A stretch of DNA of 64,000 bases from Trichoplax sp. H2 (taxonomy: Eukaryota > Placozoa > Uniplacotomia > Trichoplacea): assembly GCA_003344405.1 (NCBI GenBank), contig NOWV01000005.1, positions 1,054,001 through 1,118,000 of the forward strand, given 5' to 3'. Below are positions 30,824 to 44,747 of this stretch, one piece after another; within the stretch, counting starts at the first letter, position 1; the number at the start of each line of letters is the position of its first letter. A program made the translations under genes and the position numbers. The notes under the pieces are model-generated. The model saw nothing but the letters and a program-made list of their open reading frames with translations. It ran no database searches and was not told where the DNA came from.

Positions 30824-32609
30824 GAGACATAGCTATATTCAGCTGTACGTACTGCTGATTTTTACATAAACTTCGTTTACAGTAGATATAAAATAACATG
30901 GCAACTTTAATGTGCTATTATTGTATTAATATTGGAAAGTTATGTTAGCGCTAAATCATAAGGTTTCAGTTAAATTATATAATTATCTACAGTGCATTAG
31001 TTTTTTAATTTAATATAGGTTATTACTTCATCTACATGTAGGATGGTAGCATGATATTTAATGTAAATTCATAATTTTAAGACACTTTTGATTGATTGAA
31101 ATTCTTGCAATCTTTAGTATCCGTCTTGAAAATGACTAACTTATAGTATATTCCTAGCGAGTGATAATACGAATATTTTTATCTGTGTCATTTCATAGCA
31201 AGCATCAAGCCTAAATGAGTTAAAATATGTAGTTCTGTATACATAATAGTAAAGGAGACGTAACCGGTTTACTCATCTGACAATTATGGTATACAATTTA
31301 GTTGAACTTTACCTCGTTGTGTTTGAAAATTTTAGGTCAACAATAACATATGTGATAGCTAATTATTTTCGACGTAGTTTACATTTGACTACAGGAAAGG
31401 ATATTTAGTTCTGTATTATTGAAGGCGCGGGTACAGGGTGTTAAAAGAATATCTTCTAGCTGTTTCGCTGACGTAGCGTTAAATAAAGTAATCTAATAAT
31501 ATATAATAGGACATCAATTTGGTAATGTTGTGGCTTACTTGTGTACGTTAATCATATCCATGTTAATCTATTCCTTAAAGCCAAATCTGAAATGAGTTTC
31601 TTTTACCTACTTGATACCAATTGTACCCATCAATGACTTGAATTGTTCTCTATTTATCTACACCATACCAGTATTCTTGTAATTTGTTCTTAATTAGAAA
31701 CGTTATGGAAATCCTTTAATTCATAGTTTACTTCCTGACTCTACCAATGGCTCAGTCTGTAGCATGACGACTTGTACACATGTTATGCAACAAGCAGAAA
31801 ATATCCACATTGGTAAACGTGCTCGTACTATGCATGACGAATAGCAGAATTACGACTTACGAGTACTGTACAGTCAGTTAAGTACCCATTACTCATTCCG
31901 TGAAAGTAAATGCAATTGAATTTTCCGATCATCCTTTTCTTGCAAGTTATACAACTTTATTATTGGTTTTAGGTTGAAGTACAGTTTTCCTATAGGTTGT
32001 GGTCGAAGTAGTGATTGAGATCCACACAATACTATATGACTGAACGTCTATCTCGAGATCTTGATTACTAATTGTTTACAGAAAGTAATAAAACCCTGAT
32101 TTTGTTACTTTCTCGTTCCGATACCTTGTACCAGCAAGCATACAACTTACGGAGTCTGTAAAATTGCGTAAAATTTTTTCATCAGACATTATGTGCACGG
32201 TACACGTATATAAGACATTGATTGATACTTTCCCTGTAGCAGTAAGTTGTACAAGAAAGATTACAGCAATAGCAATCTTACTGTTATCTTTCTTAGATGG
32301 TCCAATACATGATCATTGTACAGTACATCACTTTTCAATAGTGCTCAGTGCCGAGATGCAGTACAGTTGAAACGTTTTACGTCTTGCAAGTTAATGTCGA
32401 TGTCGTCCTATGTAAGCGTATACTACACATTATATTCGAGTTCTACTATAGTACTTTGCATGGCAATAACATCAGCCATTTTCTATTTGAAAATACACTT
32501 TTTAAACATCATGTCAATGTACAGTATTTAGAATCGATGTTGTCACCCCGTCTTCACCCACAGTCCCTGTTGCCAAGTCAATGTACGTTTGTACAATGTG
32601 CACCAGTCA

Positions 32610-33020
32610 CACAAGGTCTTTTTTTAGTAGTCTATGTCTATGGTCATGATCATGTTACCTGATGCAGAAATGTGAAGAGAAACTGCATGCAAAATCAGAC
32701 TCATAGTACTGTCCATAGAGAAAGTCAGGAATTTACGAAAACATCACCTACACAGAGGTCATTTTTTAGTAGTCCATGTCTATGGTCATGATCATGTTAC
32801 CTGATGCAGAAATGTGAAGAGAAACTGCATGCAAAATCAGACTCATAGTACTGTCCATAGAGAAAGTCAGGAATTTACGAAAACATCAACTACACAGAAG
32901 GTCATTTTTTAGTAGTCCATGTCTATGGTCATGATCATGTTACCTGGTGCAGAAATGTGAAGAGAAACTGCATGCAAAATCAGACTCATAGTACTGTCCA
33001 TAGAGAAAAAAATCAATAAT
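32610..33020. repeat. Tandem repeat, about 2.8 copies of a 142-bp unit
   Basis: GTCATGATCATGTTACCTG recurs at 32643, 32785 and 32928 (spacing 142 and 143 bp). Each copy also contains GAGAAACTGCATGCAAAATC and ATAGTACTGTCCATAGAG. Copies are nearly identical, so the array is young. The third is truncated after about 33005. Confidence 0.95.
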
Positions 33021-33164
33021 TTAGGTGATACTTGAGTCAATTCCCGCAAAAAAATCCATGGTAGTGTCAGCGACTATCAGGGACTACTGAGTGAGCACAC
33101 GACTCTCGTCCCTGACCTTGTTTTGCATCGGAGTCCAGTGCCACTCGGAACTCCGACTGTAGGG

Positions 33165-33330
33165 TACAGTACTTAGTACTGTACAGTTGGATTTCAAAGC
33201 GAATCGGAAGGGAGTTGCAAAACACTGAAGTACTGTACAGTACAGTACAGTACAGACAGTACTGTACTTTACAGTGTACTGTACTGTACGTCTGTCCTTG
33301 CCTTAACCGTGCCGTACAGTACCGTACTGG
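33165..33330. repeat. GTAC palindrome cluster
   Basis: Overlapping TACAGTACTGTAC-type strings at 33165-33190, 33230-33290 and 33313-33330. Same class as the 24.2-25.3 kb cluster; non-coding. Confidence 0.85.
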
Positions 33331-33662
33331 TACTAGATGGCTACCAAGTTTCTGCAACGCCTACAACACGTGATCTTTGCACGACGTCGCATCGTCAAGC
33401 TGTAGCAAAGCACCGGTCAGACTCGAGTGGATTAACCTCCAGGTCCTCTTGCGTGGAAATTTGGGCTTAAAATTAGGATAAATCCTTCAAGATTTCAATT
33501 TTGCAGCCAAGTTTCTGCCTAAAATACTTTAGTGCAAGAAAATTTTTGATTGTGATTATATCGTCGTCTATAGAAGATTGGACGAGTAAAACTGTAGTAT
33601 TATAATATCGAATCATACCTATCGGAGTTGTTGGATATCCACATATAAATCCAGGTGTCCAA

Positions 33663-36600
33663 ATGGCCAGTGACAATGATAGTGATGATGGTGCGGAGGT
33701 AAGAAACAATGTCCAGTAGAAGAAAATGAACATATCCAGTTTGCTTCTTCCTACAATGTTCTCTTGCTTGCTATATAGCAAAACAAGGATACTACAGCTA
33801 ATAGAAACGACACTCCTGCTTGTAAAATTGACGATAATACGCACTACTAAATGCCACTATAATGCAAGGAATACTGTCGATTGTGCAATGTATGGATGGA
33901 TGCTTTATTAATTATACTATTTCCTTATCCTATCAGATGTTGAGAGTGTACTCCATAACTGATTGCTAGATAAACTACTGTGAATGCAATATGATTGATC
34001 AAGCACGCGCGCAAGATGCCGACGTTAAGTCACATTTTGATGTGCTTTTTTCACCTATGATAAATCCAACTTACCAGTCGTAGAGATTGACTACATACAG
34101 CATAGCATGGCTGAGTCAAGGCCTACTGTAGACCATACAGATAAACCACAGTGCTATGATTAAGAAGATAGAATGGTACAGCACTGTATTTGCGGCTTTA
34201 TTGGAGATAGGACAACGTCAATAGACTTTATCGATAAATTGCTATCGAAATCAACTTTATCCCGTTACTGTACAGTACCACGAGAGAGCTGACCAGAGAC
34301 TGGACAACGCATTCATTTATTAATTACTGATTGCATATTCTACTATATACAGCATATACAAACTTCACGTATGACAAAGTATCAAGTATACTACCGGATA
34401 GGATGACGATTTGCAAAGTTACAGGCATATTAATTAAATTATAGAAATTACAATTTGTGATGCTTACTTCTAATCATACTGTATCAGCATGTACTCGAGT
34501 AATGGTCGGTAATGAGATGTTTAGAGAGCTCAGTGATAGTCTATCTCGTCGTATAGCAACTGAAGCAAATACTTGACGCTTTTATACTTTTGCATAATAC
34601 TGTACTGTGTAACTACAATTTTAAGTGCCATACAGATACTATGGAAAGATATTGATGCTACGCTTGCTTTGAGATTATGTATTACTTGGTGAATATATCG
34701 ACCATAGGTTAACTGTGGCTTAAGTTAATTTCTAGATTATTAAAATTACATTCAGCACGTGTAGGCTGATATCGGGTATATATACCTGTAGTAGTCTGAA
34801 ATCAAGAGTAACACTTCTTAACCTATTTTTCCTTCTTGAATTGAACTTAATCGACAGTACATCCGCAAGGTCGCTGCAATATAAAGAAGAGCTAGACTAT
34901 AGTTGCATCGCTTCAGTCTAGAATTCGATATATCATGATATTATAAAGTTATAAATTAAAATTGGAAGAAAAAGTAGACTCTTTGATCTTATAATCCTAG
35001 CTTGACTGTGACTCCGTACCCCTTTGTCGATACGACACCATGCGAATCTATTATGTAAATTTGAGTGGTGTATGAATCAATTAAGTAATTAACCAAGTAA
35101 GATTGTAAGACAGCGGCGAAAGTGTTGATGGATAGCTTCATATTGACCAGAATTGCAGCTAGTATTTGCGTTAAACAATATGTAAACATTATTCTTTTGC
35201 TAAGATGGTTTATCTGGAAGCCCACACCTTATAAGTTAATTTGGCTACTTTACTACAAATCCCTTGTAGCATATGACATAAGTGTACAAGTAGCACCTGT
35301 AATTTAAACTTAGGTGAAATGATATTGTAATTGTTATTATTAATGTTAATCTACATTATAGACGAAAAGATCGAGAAGGAAAGCAGATTTCGCAGATAAC
35401 TTCGTCTTCCAAGTTGATGATGAAGACACCGGTAACTCAGCTGGTTGGGATTTTGAGAATGTTTTGACATTTATTAAAAGAAAAGATGATTTGGTAATAT
35501 ATTTATAGATAAGTAGGTATTGTTAATACTAGACTTTCAGTAATGCTTCACTTACTGTACTGCCATTGAAATGAAGCAAAATAAGTATTACATTTAACTT
35601 CATATCACGTAAACAGGACTATTAGCAACCCATACGTTATTGTGTGCTTTAGAAGGAAGATAGATACCTAATAGTCATACCATTTTATTAATCTTATTGT
35701 AAATTAAAATATAAATAATAGATAACTCATTGCTGTAAATGCCCACAAATAAATAAATTCCATGTTTTGCAGGCCTCTTTTTCCACACTAAACCAAAAAA
35801 TTTTTGAGAAAAGAAAGGAAAAGAGTCGACCTGTTGAGGTAAATCATATGTTAATGCTATATGCGTACAGTAAGTTCTTATTTTAACATTCACCTATAAC
35901 AATTAATCACGAAGACATTATTAAATGAAGTATTGAAGTCCTTCTTGTTATATAACACGATAACTCTTTCTTCGTAGTCTACAATTAAATTATACTTTAT
36001 ATTGATCAGAACTCTATCTCCTTATTGTGTAGAATGAAGGAATTGATGATGAAAATGATCATGGTGCAAATTCGTCAAACGTTTCATTTCCTGGTATGAT
36101 GTATAGCCTACATTTCGATATACTTCTATTAGTCTCGTTTCTTATAGAATACATTACCACGGAATACTCTTTAATTTCTCTACTGCAACGATGATTACGT
36201 ATAAAAAATTTTATAAGCTCGATTGTATAATAAAAAAGTATCTTAATAAATTCGCCAATTACTGTCTCATCTAAAGATGACGGTACTGACGATGAGGCCG
36301 ATGAGACCGATGAGAATGAGAAGGATCAGGAGAGTGAGGTAATTTGGTAACGCACAGTAGATTAATTGGAGATCACTTTAACAGAATACTTTGCTTAATT
36401 CTGTAAATTAACAGTAATAATGTATAATTTCGAAATAAAATACTAGAATGAAGAAAAGGATGCCTTTTTTGAAAAGCCTCCAGTACAGGATTTAACTAAA
36501 AGTTTTAGAGATATAAACTTATCTCGACCATTACTAAAGGTTTTGAAATCGATTTTCAGCGAAAGATTATTTAATACGTCACCTATGCCGCATTAATATT

Positions 36601-39600
36601 TTTACTATATTCTTAAAGGCAATTAGTACTTTAGGATTCGAACATCCGACGCCAATTCAGTCATCAACAATTCCTATAGCTCTACTTGGCAAGGATATTT
36701 GTGCATGTGCAGCAACTGGCACAGGTTTAGTTCGCTAAATTTACTGTTGACTAAATATTTTACGCGTGATTGAAATGTGACAAGATATTGGAAATTGAAC
36801 CTTGATTAAAATTCTGGCATTGTTTACCTTGCAGGAAAGACTGCAGCGTTCATGCTTCCTATATTAGAAAGATTGATCTATAGACCTAAGAGAATTCCCG
36901 TGACTAGAGTTCTGGTACTGGTTCCGACGCGAGAATTAGCTATTCAGGTGTGTATTCAGTTTACCTATATATTTTAAGTTACCATTTTGCCGTCAGGATT
37001 TGAATATGCATTTTAACGTGTCCTTAGGTATTTTCTGTTGGAAAATCCTTATCTCAATACACAGACATAGAATTTTGCTTGGCAGCAGGTAAAAAATTTG
37101 GTGCATCGATCAGACTTACTGAATATTAATTACTACTATGAAAGTAGTTTCACATGCGTACTGTACTTGCGTTTACTTTGGATTGCTGATTTTATTACTG
37201 TAGGAGGGCTAGATATCGCTAGTCAAGAAGCTGCACTTCGACGAAATCCAGATATAGTCATAGCTACGCCAGGACGCTTAGTCGATCATTTACATAATAC
37301 TCCGTCGTTCGACTTACAGGGTATTGAGATTCTTGTACTTGATGAAGCTGACAGGCAAGTAGATGTTTTAAGGAATTTAATAGCAAATCTCCTACGCATA
37401 TCTTAATCCCAAGATTTATAAGTAGATACGCGACATTATGAAATACACTTAGTTCTTATTAAAATTTAATAATGCGTATACATTAGAATGCTTGACGAAC
37501 ACTTTAAAGATCAAATGGATGAACTAATTCGATTAAGTCCCAAAGGACGGCAAACGATGCTGTTTTCCGCAACCATGACAGACGAAGTAAACTGGCTTGC
37601 TATTTGCCATTATTATTAATGTTGCTAGAATAATAATACAAGAGTTAATATTTTACATTAACTGGGATTTCTCAATTTACTATTCTTTGAAACTAAAAGG
37701 TGGAAGAGCTGGCTACACTATCTCTCAACAAGCCCATTCGCTTATTTATAAATCGAAATACCGACGTTGCAAATAATCTACGTCAAGAATTTATTCGCAT
37801 TAGGCCTGCAAGAGAGGATGATCGAGAAGCTATCATAGCCGGTTAATAAGTTTTAAGTTTTAGTTATAGATATTCAAAGTTATTACGTCTCTTCAGTTTT
37901 TGGGATAGCAGTATCGAGAATGGTTAGTAAATGCAATCATTTTTTCTTCCATCAATTATAGCTTTGTGTTGTCGACAATTCAATGAACGTTGCCTAATTT
38001 TTATGCCAATGAAGTGGCAAGTACATCGGCTAAGAATAGTCCTGGGATTATTGGGGTTATCAGTTGATGAGCTGCATGGCAATCTAACTCAATTGCAACG
38101 CTTAGAGGCTTTTAACCGTTTTAAAAAGGGGGAAATTGGTATTTTAGTAGCTACTGATCTAGCTGCTCGTGGATTAGATATTGAAGGAGTTAGAACGGTA
38201 ACAATATTTCTAAGGAATCAAAGATATTGTAGCATGTAAAGATTACTTAAAAGTCGAAAGTTTGAATTTATTAATATGAATGAATGTATAGAGCGTCAGT
38301 TACTTATACCATTCAGGCTAAAATCATCGTAGGAACTAGATTGGTTGATTCATTTCTTACCCTCTAGGTAATCAACTACAATATTCCAGCAACTACTAAG
38401 CAATATGTTCATAGGGTAGGTCGAACAGCAAGAGCGGGCCAGTTTGGAAGGTAAAATTCACGTTATCATTGATATTACGTATTCACCTTAAATCAAGCTT
38501 CTATAACTATATCAACTTATATTTAATACTCTTCAATATTGCAGATCAATCACCCTGGTGGTGGAAAAAGAGCGAAAATTACTTAAGACCATTGTAAAAA
38601 ATTCAAAGACGGCTGTAAAAAGTCGAATTATCTCTCCTGGTTTGTTGAACTTATTATGCAATTAATAATATTTGCGTTCGGAAGATTCGAAGGAGATTAA
38701 GAATATTTCTTAATCAAATGCGTTTAATTAGAAATTATAACCAAGTATAAAAGAAAAATACAAAAAATACAGGCCGATATTAAAGATATTTTAAAAGCGG
38801 AAGAAGAGGAGAAAGCCGTAATATTTACTATTTAGAATGTCATTGTTAATTAGCTGCTTGTGAAGTAAAAATTATGCTAATATTTAGTTTAGAGTCTCTG
38901 AAATGGAAGTAAATAAAGCTAAGAATTTAATTATTCATGAAGAAGAAATACATAGTAGGCCAAAACGCACTTTCATTCAAGCTGAGAAACGTGACGGTAA
39001 CATGATGTTCATGTAGAATTAGTGCTTCTTATTTACTCGTATTAATAAAAAATTTCGTTGATTTTGTAATAATTTTGTAATTTTAACACGTGAAGAGCCA
39101 AAAAAGAAAAAGAAGAAAAACCCACAGATGAAGGTCAATTCTCAACATTTGTAACATTTTTTTGTATAAATATCTAATGATTGGAATTTACTATAATCAT
39201 CCGATTTCAAACTTAGTAAAGCTGTCCAATGTTGCTATTTCAACAGAACATGTCCTCAGATGAAGTAAAACTTCAGCAGTCTATGTATTATGATATACGT
39301 AATATGAAGAGAAACAAAAAAGGGAAAAGGCTTCGTACAGTTATTGAAGATAATGAAAAACCTGCTCAAAGTAATTATTTATAGTACTTCGTAAAATAGT
39401 ATATTGGTTCCTATAACTACTATAGCGTATATTGTGTATCGTACATAGAAGATTAGCTATCAGGCGGATACAGCACATCACTTTGTGAATATACACTTAG
39501 AGAATTTATTAGTAAATGGAGATATACTGTAGTTTTACCAGATTAAGGTAGTCAACGAACGTAGTATCTATTATCGATTCGAGAGCTAAATGTACGTATT

Positions 39601-40095
39601 TAAATGGCTGTAGGTAAATACAATTTGACACATTGATGTCAATGTAGTCAAAGATGTGGCTAATTCTAATCTTTTTAATTTTTTCATTTCTCCTTGCATT
39701 AATATGTAGCTCATAAAAAGAAAACGACCAAAGCTTTGAAGACATTTGATAAAGAATTGACCAATACTAGCAAGAAGGCATTAAAGGAATTTCGAAAAGG
39801 GTAGGTTTTTACTGTATAGAGCGTAACATTGATCGTTGCTAACTAAGATTTTTTCTGTACTCTTAATTTTAATATAATAGTGCTGTCATGGATACAAAAA
39901 AGAGGAGTAACGGAAAATTTAAATCAAAGAAACGGTAAACAAATCATAAACCTTACTTACTGTGTTGCTAGAATGTTTTGTAATAATGCTAACTACTGAA
40001 ACTAATTTTCTGATAATATATCGTAAATAAAAAAGATTACATGCAATTGACGCTATTGCTATTTCACATTATTTCATAGGTATAAAAGACGTTAG
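33663..40095 (+). CDS. DDX27: DEAD-box RNA helicase DDX27 (Drs1 family)
   Basis: Nucleolar ATP-dependent helicase for large ribosomal subunit (pre-47S/27S rRNA) processing. Twenty-two exons: 33663-33698, 35362-35493, 35773-35838, 36033-36093, 36277-36338, 36447-36539, 36619-36724, 36835-36947, 37028-37088, 37204-37354, 37487-37586, 37700-37841, 37962-38197, 38368-38450, 38545-38639, 38732-38817, 38888-38996, 39096-39133, 39247-39370, 39710-39800, 39881-39934, 40080-40095. Total 2055 nt, 684 aa, somewhat shorter than human DDX27. After an acidic N-terminal region: [13 protein letters not shown] motif GFEHPTPIQ, motif I AATGTGKT (to about residue 188, split by an intron), PTRELA, TPGR, motif II LDEAD (to residue 293), [50 protein letters not shown], and motif [13 protein letters not shown] basic tail has KKKKKK and ends KRYKRR. 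The intron after the DEAD exon has a GC donor (ACAG|gcaagt at 37354/37355). Exon 17 uses the acceptor at 38887; the next AG would bring an immediate stop. The last exon is only 16 nt. Confidence 0.97.
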
Positions 40096-40549
40096 AAATT
40101 AAAGCACTCTTGTATTGGATTTAGATCTGTAATAAAAATAAATATTGCCATGCTGCATAATTGCTTGTCTATAAATAGCATTTATTTGATCTCATAGTTT
40201 TATGGATACAGCAATTTGTATCTTTTTATCCGACGGCCATAGATGTCATAGTTACAAGCATAAAGATAATTTTAGTCTAACACTGTATATAGTATTGATG
40301 GCAAGAAATTTCAGTAATCAGTGAATCATCCGGAACTACTGTACTTGATGACTCACGAAAGCATTGATTGATCACCCATTGAAGAAATAAGTACAATTCA
40401 CATTATTATGACATCTTAGATACTTATTTAAAGCTGAGCTAGTACGATACGTAAATTATCTATCGATCGGCTGAAGCTGATGCTTTTATCTCTAATTTAC
40501 TGGCAATATAAGAATCTAGAGAATATAGCGATCGTTGTAACGCCGTAAA
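40096..40549. other. Convergent 3' interval between DDX27 and SCCPDH
   Basis: About 450 bp between two stop codons facing each other. It contains the DDX27 poly(A) signal and must hold the SCCPDH 3' UTR (minus strand). I see no other gene. Confidence 0.6.
40131..40136 (+). terminator. Probable poly(A) signal of DDX27
   Basis: AATAAA (overlapping AATAAATA-rich sequence) 36 bp after the DDX27 stop codon. Its short distance implies a very short 3' UTR, fitting the convergent SCCPDH gene that ends at 40550. Confidence 0.6.
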
Positions 40550-43500
40550 CTAGCGAATTTTTTTATCAAACGGCGAGGGTTGTTCGATGACTGAAAATTT
40601 AAGCCCTCTATCATTTAGCTTTTTTATAATATTTGTCTTGCGAAAGGCTGCACCCGGTGTAAAGACGCCACCACTATGAATAATGCAATACAGAATAAGA
40701 GTAATCCTCTATAAAGTCCATAGTAAAAGGAAGAATATAAGCTGATACTTACGTGCTGGGTAGCAAATCTCTTTCCTCTAAAATCGCAATTGCTGCTTGT
40801 ACCATACAAATAGGGGTTGTGACATAGCCGGGTTCTGGAATATTTAATTAAAATAGATCTGTTACTAGCACGATCATAATATTGTACGCGAACGATTACA
40901 ACTGAATGTTTAAATTCGTATGTTGATTTACGAATTCACAAGTTCTAACCTGGTCCTGAGACTTTAGTTACAAAACGCGTGTCTGGTGTTGCGCCTTCAG
41001 AGCTAAAATTGATTCCGAAATAATTATAAATAGTTAACAAAAGGTGGTCTGATCATTTTAAAATTACAGTATTAGAAGACCTTTTATTTTTATCCTTAAA
41101 TCCATAACCATAAAATGTTAATGAAAATGTCGTTCCATCGATCTATTTTATTACAATAAAATCGGTAAGTATGAAGGGTAAAATTGATAGATTGGGATAG
41201 AATTATCCGCGCAATAATAATGAGACAACCTTGTTTACACATAACGTAGTTAATGCAATTAGAACGAGTATAGTATACCGTACCTGTTTCTGTGATGGTC
41301 CTCCACGCCGAAAGATACCATTAGAGAAAAGACCAGGAAACTAATTTGCAGAGTTTATTGTATCAATAGCACAAAAGGAAAATACATTCTATAATTACCA
41401 ACCAGTAGCTAGACAAATATAGCTTGTGTGAAATCAGGCTATGAATACCAACCGTTAATAACAGGTAACGACCGAATTTATATCCGCTCAGTATGGAGAA
41501 CAAGAAACCGTAGAAGAGGAATTTATATAAACCAAGCGTAGAGGCGATAGCAATACTGTGCATGCACTGAAACTGTAGGTACATGTACATAATACAAGAT
41601 TAGAGGATTCATATTGCATTATCCTAATTAAGCTAGTTAATTTTACAAATAAAATATAAACAAAGACATATCTGTAAAGCAAGAAACTAAACGATAGATT
41701 GCTGCCATATTGTTCTTTCCACTTACAGGTAGCTCATTTTCTTCTCTATAAAAGTAGCGGAGAGTTCGTTGTACCTATCGGTTTTAAACACATCTTTGAT
41801 TATTCTTATATTAAACAAGAGTAGCATTTACACGCCCATACACGTGAAAATTAGGTATCATAGTAGGTTATTATTTTAAGGTTAATTGAGTTATGCAATT
41901 TATGCTATGAATTTTCAGCGTGTGTGATTGGGCTTATGCATTAGCGCAAGTTGTTTAAATAACTCACTACTGAGCGATCAGAGCCCATGAATGGAATTCC
42001 ATAACCATGCGTTTCTTCGGACTTGAAATAGTTACCCCTGAGAAAATATCCATAACGTATTAATTGCTTACAAAAATGATATTCAGTCGAAATCTTTTAT
42101 GATGCGGCATACTTGAAGATTACAAAATTAATAATTTAATACAAATCACCTTCGTACAACAGATTTTGCAGTTTTGGGTAATTTTACCGAGTTAGCTTCT
42201 TTTCGCATTTTTCTTAATTTGTTAGCATCAGAAAATCCATGGACAGCAGACTCCCATGTCGCAAAATTTACGGCAGTTCCCTTTTAGATATCAATTAATT
42301 ATGAAAGTTACAAAGTGATTAAAAAGCAATTAAGGACCATAATTTACTCAACTATAATTCTATTGAAAATTATCTATCAACAGTATTTGACAGTTGACAG
42401 GCGGTAATACATAGCTATAAAAATTTCACTATATCGTTAAATATCCAGTACATTATGTCGAATCTATAGTTAGTAAATAGTACAGTAGAGTACTATATTT
42501 GATGTAATTGAGATTCATTTATCATTATTTCTTTACCGCTGGTCCGGAATTAAGATTTATATAGCAGTCAACTACACCTAATTGTCCTATAATAGAAAAA
42601 AGATAAAAAAATTGAAACGTAAAATATAACGTTTGCCAGTGCTACATTTATTAATTTGATTAGGACTCTAATAGTTAAGACTTGCATACTATTTACTGCT
42701 ATGTACGAAAGGATTGTAGATGCCATCATATACGGTACTCTTTCGTTTGTACAGATACTTTTAAAATTGGCATGGTAATATAGTATTTTCAGATTGTTAT
42801 TTCGTTACGTGAGTATTCATTTATTGATTTAATTTATTAAAAATAAAGCATGAATTATTATATTATGATTGAATAATTAATCATTTTTTGAACTGTTGGT
42901 ATTACATACCAGGAAAGCTATCTCTTGTAAAGGTAACACCCAGGTCGGCAGGTATGGAATCTGCTCCGCAACTACCAACTACGTATGTGTTAGCATCTTT
43001 TGCTTTATTATGATATTTCAATTCCATTTCTTCTAAGAACTAAGGAATAATATTTATGAGAATACAGTATATTATCGCAATCAGTTTAATGCAGACATTC
43101 AAGATAGATTAGATTTGTTTAACATTTGATCCAAAGTATAGAACGCACCTTAGGCTCGCCAGATATATCGACGTGATCGCAACCTTGCTCTACCGCATTT
43201 CTGACAACTGCTTCACCGTAGAATCGATACTAAAATAATTTATAAAAGTATAATATTTAGGTGCAACTATGGAAGGCGATAGTAGACTCTACATTATAAC
43301 GATTTAAAGGAGTCTTAGTTGTCTACTTGTCTAATTTCACTACATGTCAACTAACTTAATATCTATACGGTAATATTGCATTATGACATTCTAGCACAAG
43401 TGCTATAAGGTTTATAATGATTTTAGGGATCTTATAATATACACGTATGTCTGCAAACAACAGGCTATTCTATAGTGCATTGCACCTTTGCATCAACTAC

Positions 43501-44747
43501 TGTAGCTAAAAGTAGTATTAATAATTTTCTGGTTGGAAAGATCTTAGTCACATGGAAAATGATTGCAGTAAAATAATAATAATAATAATAATAATTATGC
43601 CTAATACTGATATGTAGCATAATTAGTTTCGCTATGTTGGAATTAGTTTGTACGAAAATGGTATCTTCAGATATTCTACACTATGCTGTACGATATGAAT
43701 GACTGTAATACGGTATAATTAATCATTACTAATGTTTTAATGATGGTATTACCGGGCCAACGCAGTTAAGGACAATTTTGGTCATACTGCACATTTCTCG
43801 GATTGAATTTTCATCCTTGGAATCAGCCTTGATAATTTCAATATCCTGAAGGTTGATACCTGCATAGCATAGAGAGTAGAAAGGAACCAAGCCGTTAAAA
43901 CGCTTGCAATAATAATGGAGCGTAAGGTGGACAAGCATGTCGTAGTTGTAATACTGTCATTTGTAAGCATTTAATGAAGATATTTATTCAAAGTAGGGTA
44001 GAGCTTTGAGACAGGTATAATAATTTATTAACAGCCCATGTATTAGTATAAAACGTATTCTTAAGCGACTATCAAACTGCATACGAAAAGTGCGATACTA
44101 TGAGATGACATCTTGTGGAGCCATAGCAACTAATGGTCTACATTGATCGATTTTTTTAATTATATCAGTTCTCCACTACCAAGTGATATCAGTACTGAAC
44201 AGTACAGCTCCGGTTGGCAACAAACAAATATTCGATTCGAAATCTTCTTCAATATACATACAGTAGTTACAACATAAGGACCCCCTTCAAAGCTGGATGT
44301 AAATTGGCAAGAGGAGAGGGTTTCAAAGAGTTACCAAGCGTTAACCTACAGCAGAGAGGCTTGTTGATGTCAAAATGCCTGCATATTCTACAGTACTAGC
44401 CAGTATTGTGTTACCAATGTACAGCATACTGCAGACTGGCGAGTCTGATTCGCAATATTATCTCAATGCATATGACTGATTTCAATCGGCTATAACATGA
44501 CTCTAAAGTACTGTATGTAGAAGATATAAAATCCTACAATTCATCAAGACAGCATTTTATAACCTGTTATCTTGGCGATTTCATCAACGACTTGCTGTAA
44601 TTTCGATCGATTTCTGCCGGCAACAGCCCATTTTATAGGTCGATTTTTGTTGGTATTTTGCACTAATGCCAATTCTTTCACAACGTATTGGCCCGTGAAA
44701 CCAGAAGCGCCATAGATAATCATATCATATTTTCGATCTGAAGCCAT
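40550..44747 (-). CDS. SCCPDH: Saccharopine dehydrogenase-like oxidoreductase
   Basis: Membrane/lipid-droplet-associated Rossmann-fold protein of the SCCPDH family; its substrate is not established in animals. Fourteen exons in transcription order: 44564-44747, 43753-43859, 43149-43229, 42910-43039, 42537-42577, 42150-42280, 41968-42037, 41727-41774, 41453-41572, 41284-41340, 41081-41142, 40950-41002, 40753-40834, 40550-40673. They sum to 1290 nt, 429 aa, the same as human SCCPDH. Start MASDRKYDMIIYGASGFTG gives the nucleotide-binding GASGFTG at residues 13-19. Then WAVAGRNRSKL, IVLNCVGPYRFYGEAVV, HVDISGEPKFLEEMELKYH, GSCGADSIPADLG, GIPFMGSD, RTLRYFYREEN, a hydrophobic stretch (LYKFLFYGFLFSIL), FTPGAAF and a polar tail ending QPSPFDKKIR. 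Exon 7 uses the second of two adjacent donors (after GTA at 41968), giving SDRSVVQRT. Full-length and apparently intact. Confidence 0.97.
43571..43596. repeat. (TAA)n microsatellite in SCCPDH intron
   Basis: About eight AAT/TAA units in the intron between SCCPDH exons 2 and 3 (minus-strand gene). Confidence 0.9.

Larger units (their letters stand above)
30824..33662. other. FA2H - DDX27 intergenic interval
   Basis: AT-rich without a recognised exon until the tandem repeat at 32610 and the GTAC palindromes at 33165. The plus-strand frames at 32164-32662 overlap the repeat and show no domain. The region just upstream of 33663 should hold the DDX27 promoter and 5' UTR; I see no clear TATA box or initiator. 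Confidence 0.55.

Noticed and set aside
33473-33844. Minus-strand 123-codon frame over DDX27 exon 1
   Set aside because: Antisense to a supported exon and intron; hydrophobic AT-driven composition and no family.
36625-36650. GATTCGAAC-like string resembling a tRNA B box (a similar one at about 6128)
   Set aside because: Both lie inside coding exons (DDX27 and RPUSD2) and have no cloverleaf or A box around them.
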